Below are positions 1 through 5,318 of a DNA stretch of 5,318 bases, one piece after another (the stretch's first letter is position 1; every line of letters begins with the position of its first letter). The DNA is from Candidatus Aminicenantota bacterium (GTDB lineage Bacteria > Acidobacteriota > Aminicenantia > UBA2199), in contig JAHELQ010000398.1 in assembly GCA_024644125.1 (NCBI GenBank), positions 1-5,318 on the forward strand, read 5' to 3'. Position numbers and translations under genes: made by a program. The notes beneath the pieces were generated by a model. The model was not told the DNA's origin, made no database searches, and saw nothing but the letters and a program-made list of their open reading frames with translations.

Positions 1-813
1 GCGGTAAATACCGGAAAAGCCAGCCGTAAAGCTGAACAACCGGAAGAATTCTTCGCATTGAACGAGGTGAAAAAAGCGAAGCTGGACCTCGAGTTGGCGA
101 TAATCAATGAGAAACTATGCTCCAGTCGATTGAAAAATCAGCGAGTGGGAATGACGACCCGGATACGTACCCAGGAGAACAAAATCCGTAAGCTGGAAAA
201 GGACGTGGATCAATTGCAACAAGACATGCTAAAAATGAATGTCAAAGCTCCAGGGGACGGAATGTTGGTGTACGGGGTCGATTGGCGGGGGAACAAAAAA
301 GCTGTTGGTGATTCCTGCTGGCTCGGCGATGTGATTATGGAGCTTCCGGACCTGTCCCAAATGGAGGTGGCTCTCGTCATCCCTGAACCGCAAGCCGGTA
401 AAGTGAAGGTAACGCTCCCGGTGGAGGTCCGGCTCGATTCCAATCCCGACCTGGTCTTCAAAGGGAATATCAAGTCGTTGGGCCGGATCTTCAGAACCAA
501 ATCCTCAGAGCAACCGGCCATCGTGTTTGACGCGGTGGCCACAATCGACAAACCCGATCCCGGAACGATGAGGCCTGGAATGGCGGCAGGAGTCGATGTT
601 CTGGTGGATCAAAAGGAGAATGTGCTCCAGGTCCCGGAAAAGGCGTTGTTGTATCTGGAAAAAGGCGTGTGTGTGTGGAAAAAGACCGGATTTGGGGAAA
701 GTGTCGTTCTGGTGTCGATCGGCGCCCGTTCGGGCGGGATGGTGGAGATCCTGTCGGGTCTGGAAGATGGTGATATCATATTAATTCCCAATGGGGGAGA
801 AAAAAATTCATGA
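1..813 (+). CDS. HlyD/MacA-family periplasmic adaptor, 5'-truncated by window edge
   Basis: The frame is open from base 1 to the TGA at 811-813, giving 270 visible residues; the true start lies upstream. Adaptors of this family bridge an inner-membrane transporter and an outer-membrane channel. Visible order: tip and descending arm of a coiled-coil hairpin (about residues 15-80, rich in K/E/L/Q), the second lipoyl half-motif VKAPGDGM (residues 81-88), then beta-barrel and membrane-proximal domains to the end. From residue 15 to the KAP motif it aligns without gaps, over 70 residues, with the next gene's product, and the stretches after KAP are nearly equal (186 versus 188 residues). By that comparison about 130 residues (roughly 400 bases) are missing upstream. 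The stop overlaps the next start by four bases, so the two are probably translationally coupled. Whether the N-terminus is a lipoprotein signal or a membrane anchor cannot be seen. The family call is firm; the cargo is unknown. Confidence 0.88.
   Translation, partial: AVNTGKASRKAEQPEEFFALNEVKKAKLDLELAIINEKLCSSRLKNQRVGMTTRIRTQENKIRKLEKDVDQLQQDMLKMNVKAPGDGMLVYGVDWRGNKKAVGDSCWLGDVIMELPDLSQMEVALVIPEPQAGKVKVTLPVEVRLDSNPDLVFKGNIKSLGRIFRTKSSEQPAIVFDAVATIDKPDPGTMRPGMAAGVDVLVDQKENVLQVPEKALLYLEKGVCVWKKTGFGESVVLVSIGARSGGMVEILSGLEDGDIILIPNGGEKNS
793..799 (+). promoter_or_regulatory. Ribosome binding site for second adaptor
   Basis: GGGGGAG lies 10 bases before the ATG at 810 and sits inside the end of the upstream gene. 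It supports the start at 810, which overlaps the upstream stop as ATGA. A second ATG directly follows at 813, so initiation one codon later is also possible without changing the signal peptide. Confidence 0.7.
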
Positions 814-2027
814 TGCGGTATTCGATTATTTCTGCACTATTTTTTGTGATTATGCTGGCCGGGATTTCCGGTTGTTCTGCGCGAACCGATAATAAAGCGC
901 TCTCGCTGCGGATGGCGAGGGGGAGCTTCGAAATATTCATCCCTTCTTTCGGTGAGCTTAGCGCAGTCACCTCCACACCTATTTCCGTGCCGCCCCAACT
1001 CCGGGGCAGCCAGACGCTGGCCTGGATCCAGGAAGAAAACACCTTTGTGCACAAAGACGAGGTGGTCATCCGTCTGGATGCCCAATATTACCGTGAGCAA
1101 ATTCAAAAAGAGGAATTCGAAATCGAGAAGTTGAACCTGGAAATCGGCGAAAAGCGACTGGGATTGGAAAAAGAGAAGAAAGAGATCGAGGGAGAGCTCG
1201 GTCTCACATCCATAGAAAAGGAATTGGCTGAACTTTACGGAGCCAAGGACGAAGAAATATTCCCCCGCAATAAAATTATCGAGGACGCCATCAATCTTGA
1301 ATTCCTTGAGAAAAAAACAAACCATTTCCAGGGCAAAAAAAAGAAGTTGGAGCAAAAATCAAGCGCAGAGTTGGAGCTTCTGGAATTGAAGCGAAAAACC
1401 CATAAAACCAAATTGGATCAATACCATCAGGCGTTGGAAGCATTGGATATCAAGGCGCCGCACGACGGCTTCTTGATTTATGAGCGCAATTACCGGGGTG
1501 AAAAACCCCAATTGGGAATGTCGGTTTGGGGGGGGCGCAAGATTGCCAATTTACCCAATCTGGATCGCATGGAGGCGAAGGTTTATGTGCTGGAATCTGA
1601 AGCCGCCGGATTGAAGGCGGGACTCGCATGCTCTGTGGTACTGGATTGTAGTTCTCAACAGACTTTCATTGGAACTGTGGCGAGTATCGACACCATCGCC
1701 AAACCGCTGGAAAAAGAGAGTCCGCTCAAGTATTTCGAGGTTAAAATCAGTCTGGAAAACACCGACAAAACACTCATGAAACCCGGTAACCAGGTACGGG
1801 CGACGATATTTGTGCAGCGGTTGGAAGATGTTCTGAGCGTTCCGAACCAGGCCTTGATAATTGAAGGAGAGGATGTATTTGTCAAAGTCGTGGATCATGG
1901 GACCGTTGTGAAGCGGAAAGTGCAACCCGGCGTTCGCAGCCTGACCCGGACGGTGATAACCGATGGCCTGATCGAGGGGGAGATGCTATTGCTCGGCGAT
2001 AGTGATGGGAAGGATGGTGCGAAATGA
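810..2027 (+). CDS. HlyD/MacA-family periplasmic adaptor, predicted lipoprotein
   Basis: This is a complete 405-residue membrane-fusion (adaptor) protein. The N-terminus has a short charged start, a hydrophobic stretch (about residues 5-19) and a lipobox ISGC ending at Cys22, so it should be cleaved and lipid-anchored. Next come a first lipoyl half (about 70-90), a long charged coiled-coil hairpin (about 93-212, with a break near FPRN at about 151-154), the second lipoyl half IKAPHDGF (214-221), then beta-barrel and membrane-proximal domains to about residue 398. It is a clear paralogue of the adaptor encoded just upstream: both share KAPxDG, an RGxK motif, a following Trp, LPxLxxME, and an AG-containing segment. 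It overlaps both neighbours by four bases (ATGA), which points to one coupled operon with the MacB-type permease. I see no typical RLS tip motif of TolC-docking adaptors, but did not align the tip. The family call is secure; the exported substrate is unknown. Confidence 0.92.
   Translation: MMRYSIISALFFVIMLAGISGCSARTDNKALSLRMARGSFEIFIPSFGELSAVTSTPISVPPQLRGSQTLAWIQEENTFVHKDEVVIRLDAQYYREQIQKEEFEIEKLNLEIGEKRLGLEKEKKEIEGELGLTSIEKELAELYGAKDEEIFPRNKIIEDAINLEFLEKKTNHFQGKKKKLEQKSSAELELLELKRKTHKTKLDQYHQALEALDIKAPHDGFLIYERNYRGEKPQLGMSVWGGRKIANLPNLDRMEAKVYVLESEAAGLKAGLACSVVLDCSSQQTFIGTVASIDTIAKPLEKESPLKYFEVKISLENTDKTLMKPGNQVRATIFVQRLEDVLSVPNQALIIEGEDVFVKVVDHGTVVKRKVQPGVRSLTRTVITDGLIEGEMLLLGDSDGKDGAK
2010..2014 (+). 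promoter_or_regulatory. Ribosome binding site for MacB-type permease
   Basis: AAGGA lies 9 bases before the ATG at 2024 and within the end of the adaptor gene. It supports the 2024 start, whose ATG overlaps the upstream TGA as ATGA. Confidence 0.6.
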
Positions 2028-3259
2028 AATGGCACCTTGAATTTTTGGAGGCGATGGAGTCGCTTCTTCATCATAAATTGAGAACGATTCTGACATTGTT
2101 GGGCATGATTTTTGGCGTTGGCTCGGTGATCGCCATGTTGAGTATCGGCCGGGGGGCCGAACAGGAGGCGTTGCAATTAATCGACTCCATGGGGCTGCGA
2201 AACATCATCGTCCAGGAGAAGGTTTTTGAGGCGAACCATCTCAAAGAGATCCGCGAAACGTCGATGGGATTGACATTGCAGGATTTACGGGCAGTAAACG
2301 AGACGCTGCCGTTTCTTTCAGCCTCCAGCGCCGCCAAGCGAGTAAAGGTGTATGCCCAGTTCAGCGGGGATTTGTCCAGCGATGCCGACGTGTGGGGAGT
2401 AACCCCCAGTCATTTCGACATGGCGAATCTGGCTATCAAGACCGGTCGTCCTCTTCTTCTTATCGACAATGTAACCTTTAGCCGTGTATGCGTGATCGGA
2501 AGCCGGGTGGCGCAGGTTTTGTTTCCCGGTGTGGAACCTCTGGGCCGGCACATCAAGATCAATCACGTCTGGGTGTCTGTGGTCGGTGTGTTGCGGGACC
2601 GGGATTTGACAAAGAACGAATTCGAGGGAATATCGTTGAAAGGGGAGCAGAACAACATCTACATTCCCATCCAAACGGCGTTGAAATGTTTTCACTTTGA
2701 GCCTCTGGAGCCTGAGATCGATGAATTCCGGGTCCGGTTGGACAAGGGTGTAGGAGCCAATTTGGCTGCCGCCACGCTGAAACATTTGCTCGACCGGCGG
2801 CACAAAGATACCGACGATTATGAGCTGGTTGTCCCGGAAGAGTTACTGGCGCAGCATAAAAAGACGCAGGATATCTTCACCATCGTCATGGCCTGTATCG
2901 CCGGCATCTCTTTGTTGGTGGGAGGTATTGGGATTATGAACATCATGCTCGCCACTGTCCTGGAAAGGACTCGGGAGATCGGCCTCCGCCGCGCCATCGG
3001 GGCCCGGAAGCGGGATATCGAGAGACAATTCTTGATGGAAACATTCGCCATCTCTTCCTTTGGCGGTATCCTGGGGATTGTGTTTGGTTTCTCGTTGTCT
3101 CTGTCTATTTCGGTTTTCACCGGTTGGCCAGTGGGGTGGTCGGTGACCGCGGTGGTACTCTCGGTTGGAGTATGCGCCATTGTCGGCCTGGTGTTCGGAA
3201 TCTATCCCGCGATGAAAGCTTCCAGACTCGATCCTATCGAGGCCCTTCGTCACGATTGA
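2024..3259 (+). CDS. MacB/FtsX-type ABC transporter permease (no ATPase domain)
   Basis: This is a 411-residue inner-membrane permease of the MacB/LolCE/FtsX class, which uses ATP hydrolysis in the cytoplasm to drive work in the periplasm. A first membrane helix at about residues 20-42 opens the MacB periplasmic core domain, which fills about 45-280. The C-terminal FtsX domain has three helices at about 284-309, 341-363 and 374-396. Diagnostic motifs are GGIGIMNIML (300-309), ERTREIGLRRAIGA (314-327) and the terminal YPAMKASRLDPIEALR (394-409). Full MacB carries an N-terminal nucleotide-binding domain; this protein has none, so a separate LolD/MacB-like ATPase must be supplied, and none is seen in the window. 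It is the third gene of a coupled set with two adaptors, as in MacAB-like tripartite pumps. Such pumps export peptides, lipoproteins or drugs, or give self-protection against an antimicrobial peptide; which applies here is not visible. Confidence 0.93.
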   Translation: MKWHLEFLEAMESLLHHKLRTILTLLGMIFGVGSVIAMLSIGRGAEQEALQLIDSMGLRNIIVQEKVFEANHLKEIRETSMGLTLQDLRAVNETLPFLSASSAAKRVKVYAQFSGDLSSDADVWGVTPSHFDMANLAIKTGRPLLLIDNVTFSRVCVIGSRVAQVLFPGVEPLGRHIKINHVWVSVVGVLRDRDLTKNEFEGISLKGEQNNIYIPIQTALKCFHFEPLEPEIDEFRVRLDKGVGANLAAATLKHLLDRRHKDTDDYELVVPEELLAQHKKTQDIFTIVMACIAGISLLVGGIGIMNIMLATVLERTREIGLRRAIGARKRDIERQFLMETFAISSFGGILGIVFGFSLSLSISVFTGWPVGWSVTAVVLSVGVCAIVGLVFGIYPAMKASRLDPIEALRHD

Positions 3260-3316
3260 TATTTGTTAAAATTAATGTTATTATGTTGATTAGGTATTTA
3301 TTGGAGAATACAAAGA
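3260..3316 (+). other. AT-rich 57-base gap before the small Cys-rich gene
   Basis: This short spacer is much richer in A and T than the flanking genes. I see no hairpin followed by a T run, so no intrinsic terminator after the permease. Possible -10-like boxes such as TATGTT (3282-3287) and TATTTA (3295-3300) lack well-placed -35 partners. The small gene may therefore be transcribed from the upstream operon, or from a weak promoter I cannot define. Confidence 0.4.
3303..3306 (+). promoter_or_regulatory. Ribosome binding site for small Cys-rich protein
   Basis: GGAG lies 10 bases before the ATG at 3317, in otherwise AT-rich sequence. This supports real translation of the 69-codon frame and fixes its start. 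Confidence 0.6.
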
Positions 3317-3526
3317 ATGTTAAAATATATTGTTCCAATCGTTTTTTTTATGATTTTCGCGGTATTTATGGCGTTGGCCCTTCACTTTAGTGGTTACAAG
3401 AGAAGGAAGAACTCCTGCGGATGTGGCAAGAATGTCGATTTCGATTCGCTCCAGAGCAAATCCTCATGCGGCTCTTGCAATTCCGCCGCTTCGACCTCTT
3501 GCAGTTGCGAAGCTCAGGCCCACTGA
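3317..3526 (+). CDS. Small single-helix membrane protein with six cysteines (NqrM-like or FeoB-associated-like)
   Basis: This 69-residue protein has a strongly hydrophobic helix (about residues 4-24), a basic stop-transfer patch YKRRK (27-31), then a soluble tail with three cysteine pairs: CGC (34, 36), CGSC (51, 54) and CSC (62, 64). The positive patch after the helix predicts N-out, C-in, so the cysteines would be cytoplasmic and could bind iron, an Fe-S cluster or another metal. The pattern of one helix, a basic patch and then SCG recalls NqrM, the maturation factor of the Na+-translocating NADH:quinone reductase, and also the small FeoB-associated Cys-rich proteins. Neither nqr nor feo genes are visible, so the name is tentative. 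It has a good ribosome binding site and lies between the permease operon and a C39 peptidase transporter. It lacks the charged N-terminal leader ending in GG/GA typical of C39 substrates, so I do not call it a bacteriocin precursor. Confidence 0.72.
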   Translation: MLKYIVPIVFFMIFAVFMALALHFSGYKRRKNSCGCGKNVDFDSLQSKSSCGSCNSAASTSCSCEAQAH

Positions 3527-3529
3527 TTT

Positions 3530-3548
3530 CCCGGCGCCGGGATCCCGG
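3530..3548. repeat. Two overlapping 12-base GC-rich palindromes
   Basis: CCCGGCGCCGGG (3530-3541) and CCGGGATCCCGG (3537-3548) are both perfect palindromes and share the CCGGG at 3537-3541. The block starts three bases after the stop codon of the small Cys-rich gene. As RNA, the two hairpins would exclude each other and have only 4-5 base-pair stems. No T run follows closely (the nearest is TTTT at 3563-3566), so this is not a standard intrinsic terminator. It could slow or end transcription from the upstream genes, protect their 3' end, or be a protein binding site. The symmetry is directly visible; any function is inferred. Confidence 0.5.
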
Positions 3549-3587
3549 TATTGTCGCGGAATTTTGCTCCTAAAACGAGCCAGCCGT

Positions 3588-3616
3588 TTGAAAAGTTAAC
3601 TCATTTTCGTTATAAT
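3588..3616 (+). promoter_or_regulatory. Sigma70-type promoter of the C39 ABC transporter gene
   Basis: The -35 box TTGAAA (3588-3593, five of six consensus bases) and the -10 box TATAAT (3611-3616, perfect consensus) are separated by an ideal 17-base spacer. Transcription would start at about 3622-3624, leaving a leader of about 60 bases before the ATG at 3682. It lies in the intergenic region directly upstream of the transporter, so that gene probably has its own housekeeping-type transcription, separate from the adaptor/permease operon. The match is by eye but unusually complete. Confidence 0.75.
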
Positions 3617-3627
3617 AGGAATTTCCT
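3617..3627. promoter_or_regulatory. Small palindrome at predicted transcription start (possible operator)
   Basis: AGGAA-T-TTCCT is an 11-base inverted repeat directly after the -10 box and covering the expected start site. A repressor bound here would block initiation. It is short enough to occur by chance. Confidence 0.25.
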
Positions 3628-3640
3628 GCGTGATTGCAGG
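3625..3640 (+). other. 5' leader hairpin of the C39 transporter mRNA
   Basis: CCTGC (3625-3629) and GCAGG (3636-3640) form a five base-pair stem with a six-base loop, at or within a few bases of the predicted 5' end. Hairpins at the extreme 5' end can protect mRNA from RppH/RNase E decay. It is too small for a riboswitch, and no T run follows, so it is not a terminator. Confidence 0.35.
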
Positions 3641-3660
3641 CCGATACCAAGTGCTATTTT

Positions 3661-3667
3661 GGAGGAG
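3661..3667 (+). promoter_or_regulatory. Ribosome binding site with long spacing for the C39 transporter
   Basis: GGAGGAG is a strong Shine-Dalgarno sequence, but it ends 14 bases before the ATG at 3682, longer than the usual 5-10. An in-frame TAA at 3676-3678 rules out any start further upstream. The N-terminus encoded from 3682 (MSKFPF, then QFDAMDCG) fits the family, so the start stands and the spacing is simply unusual. Confidence 0.6.
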
Positions 3668-3681
3668 AAACCGGGTAAACG

Positions 3682-5318
3682 ATGAGTAAATTCCCATTTA
3701 TGAAACAGTTTGACGCAATGGATTGTGGCCCCACTTGCCTGAGCATGATCGCCAGGTATTATGGGAAGGTGTATTCGATACAGTATTTGAGGGAACGCAG
3801 CTACATCACCCGCGAAGGGGTCTCGATGCTTGGGATTAGCGATGCCGCCGAGTCGATCGGTATGAGGACTATGGGCGTCCGCCTCGATTTTGAAAAATTG
3901 CGGGACGAGGTCCCTCTCCCATGTATCGCCCATTGGAAGCAGCGGCACTTTATCGTAGTTTATAAAATTAAAAACGATTTTGTCTATGTGGCGGATCCGG
4001 GACATGGATTGGTGAAATACACGAAAGACGAATTTCTGGAAGGCTGGGCCAGCGATCGTAAAGAAGACGAGAATCAGGGAATCTGCCTGTTGTTGGAGCC
4101 CACGCCGGATTTTTACAAACAAGACGACGAGAGCGTCAATAAATCCAGTTTCAAATTTTTGTTCTCCTATTTACGGCCCTATAAAAAATTCCTGGCGCAA
4201 TTGTTTTTGGGAATGTTACTGGGCAGTTTGCTGCAATTGATTTTCCCCTTCCTTACCCAGGCGATCGTGGATATCGGAATCAACACGCAAGATATCAATT
4301 TTGTTTTCCTGATACTGATTGCCCAATTGATGCTGTTTTTGAGCCGCACGTCGGTGGAGTTCATACGAGGCTGGATTTTGCTTCATATCAGCACGCGTAT
4401 CAATATTTCTTTGATATCAGACTTTTTGATTAAGTTGATGAAGCTGCCTATCGGATTTTTCGACACCAAGATGATCGGAGACATCATGCAGCGGATCAAC
4501 GACCATCGCCGCATCGAGTCCTTCCTCACCTCCTCCACTCTGACGATAGTTTTCTCGATGGTGAATTTCGTTATTTTCGCGGCTGTGCTCATGATGTACA
4601 ATCTCACCATCTTCCTGATTTTCCTGGTGGGGAGTGTCATCTACACCCTCTGGGCTTACCTGTTCCTCAAGAAGAGGAGGGAATTGGATTTCAAACGGTT
4701 CTCCCAATTGGCAGACAACCAGAGCAATCTCTTCCAGTTGATAACCGGGATGCAGGAGATCAAGCTCAACAATTGCGAACGGGAGAAACGCTGGGAATGG
4801 GAAAGAATCCAGGCGAAACTCTTCAAGGTCAATATCAAGAGTTTGGCCCTCAGCCAATACCAGCAATCCGGTACGATTTTTGTAAATGAAATTAAAAATA
4901 TATTGATTACCTTCTTCGCCGCCAAAGCCGTTATCGACGGCAGTATGACATTGGGTATGATGTTGGCGGTGCAATATATCATCGGGCAATTGAACGCTCC
5001 GATCGAGCAGTTGATTACCTTCTTCAACGCCACTCAGGACGCGAAGATCAGTCTCGAACGTTTGGGCGAAATACATAAGCGGGACGACGAGGAATCGCCG
5101 GATGAGGGGAGAGTCACAGTGATTCCCCAGGACCGGGGTATTTATATCAACAATCTCTCGTTCCAATACGAAGGGCCCCATTCTGAATATGTTCTAAGGG
5201 ATCTCGATCTTCACATCCCCGCCGGTAAGGTAACGGCTATCGTGGGCGTGAGTGGCAGCGGCAAGACGACGTTGATCAAGTTGCTTCTGGGCTTTTATCT
5301 ACCGACGAAGGGTGAAAT
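3682..5318 (+). CDS. Peptidase C39-containing ABC exporter, 3'-truncated by window edge
   Basis: 545 codons are visible and the gene runs off the window. Such proteins cleave the leader peptide of a small precursor in the cytoplasm, then export the product by ATP hydrolysis. Domain order: an N-terminal C39 cysteine peptidase (about 1-140) with Gln9, catalytic Cys15 in the DCGPTCL motif, His89 in RHFIVVY and Asp105 in ADPG, so triad and oxyanion Gln are all present; a six-helix exporter membrane domain (about 165-450), including GFFDTKMIGDIMQRI (258-272); then the nucleotide-binding domain from about 487, with Walker A GVSGSGKTT at 522-530. Signature, Walker B and H-loop lie beyond the window. 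An intact Cys15 argues for true leader processing, unlike HlyB-type transporters with a degenerate domain. It has its own promoter. Adaptor partners could be the two HlyD-like proteins upstream or others downstream. The residue pattern resembles Bacteroidota-type members, from memory only. Confidence 0.95.
   Translation, partial: MSKFPFMKQFDAMDCGPTCLSMIARYYGKVYSIQYLRERSYITREGVSMLGISDAAESIGMRTMGVRLDFEKLRDEVPLPCIAHWKQRHFIVVYKIKNDFVYVADPGHGLVKYTKDEFLEGWASDRKEDENQGICLLLEPTPDFYKQDDESVNKSSFKFLFSYLRPYKKFLAQLFLGMLLGSLLQLIFPFLTQAIVDIGINTQDINFVFLILIAQLMLFLSRTSVEFIRGWILLHISTRINISLISDFLIKLMKLPIGFFDTKMIGDIMQRINDHRRIESFLTSSTLTIVFSMVNFVIFAAVLMMYNLTIFLIFLVGSVIYTLWAYLFLKKRRELDFKRFSQLADNQSNLFQLITGMQEIKLNNCEREKRWEWERIQAKLFKVNIKSLALSQYQQSGTIFVNEIKNILITFFAAKAVIDGSMTLGMMLAVQYIIGQLNAPIEQLITFFNATQDAKISLERLGEIHKRDDEESPDEGRVTVIPQDRGIYINNLSFQYEGPHSEYVLRDLDLHIPAGKVTAIVGVSGSGKTTLIKLLLGFYLPTKGE

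Noticed and set aside
837..1355. 172-codon minus-strand open frame opposite the second adaptor
   Set aside because: It lies opposite the coiled-coil coding region of a firmly identified gene; its Phe/Leu-rich product is the expected mirror of Lys/Glu-rich codons.
3264..3326. 9-base direct repeat TGTTAAAAT at 3264-3272 and 3318-3326
   Set aside because: Short AT-rich repeat in an AT-rich spacer; the second copy lies within the start of the small gene and chance is a sufficient explanation.
3317..3526. The Cys-rich protein as a C39-processed bacteriocin precursor
   Set aside because: Its N-terminus is a membrane helix rather than a charged leader ending in a double-glycine site; the only GS is inside a Cys pair.
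3563..3582. Possible terminator around TTTTGCTCCTAAAACGAGC
   Set aside because: The best stem is only four base pairs (GCTC/GAGC) and no T run follows it.
3124..3599. Plus-strand open frames at 3124-3390 and 3390-3599
   Set aside because: They are out of frame with the permease and the Cys-rich protein, whose motifs and ribosome binding site decide the reading frame.
3610..4122. 170-codon minus-strand open frame at the start of the exporter
   Set aside because: It is antisense to the conserved C39 peptidase domain and its promoter region, with no recognisable motif.
4417..5181. 254-codon minus-strand open frame opposite the C39 exporter
   Set aside because: It is fully antisense to conserved exporter sequence, has no recognisable domain, and no supporting ribosome binding site was noticed.

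Overview
The window reads like part of a Gram-negative bacterial export locus, with every gene on the + strand. The Gram-negative call rests on two periplasmic adaptor proteins, one with a lipoprotein signal, next to a MacB-type permease. Base composition is moderate, and the genes use Shine-Dalgarno sites and a near-consensus sigma70-type promoter. I cannot name the organism. The last gene looks, from memory, like peptidase-ABC transporters common in Bacteroidota, but the promoter and ribosome-binding style are not what that phylum usually shows.

Layout: (1) positions 1-813 hold the 3' two thirds of a HlyD/MacA-type adaptor whose start lies upstream of the window. (2) 810-2027 is a second, paralogous adaptor made as a lipoprotein. 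(3) 2024-3259 is a stand-alone MacB/FtsX-type ABC permease with no ATPase domain. These three are joined by two ATGA stop/start overlaps and are almost certainly one translationally coupled operon. (4) After 57 AT-rich bases, 3317-3526 encodes a 69-residue protein with one membrane helix and six cysteines. (5) 3527-3681 is a 155-base intergenic region with two overlapping GC-rich palindromes, a TTGAAA-17-TATAAT promoter and a small leader hairpin. (6) 3682 to the window end is the first 545 codons of a peptidase C39-containing ABC transporter, running to just past Walker A.

How they may work together: the two adaptors and the permease would form the inner-membrane and periplasmic part of a MacAB-like tripartite pump. 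Its ATPase and outer-membrane channel are not in the window. The C39 transporter normally cuts the leader from a small peptide and exports it. A peptide export locus combined with a MacB-like export or self-protection pump is a reasonable reading, but no clear precursor peptide is visible. The Cys-rich small protein looks more like a membrane-anchored metal or maturation factor (NqrM-like or FeoB-associated-like) than a substrate with a double-glycine leader.
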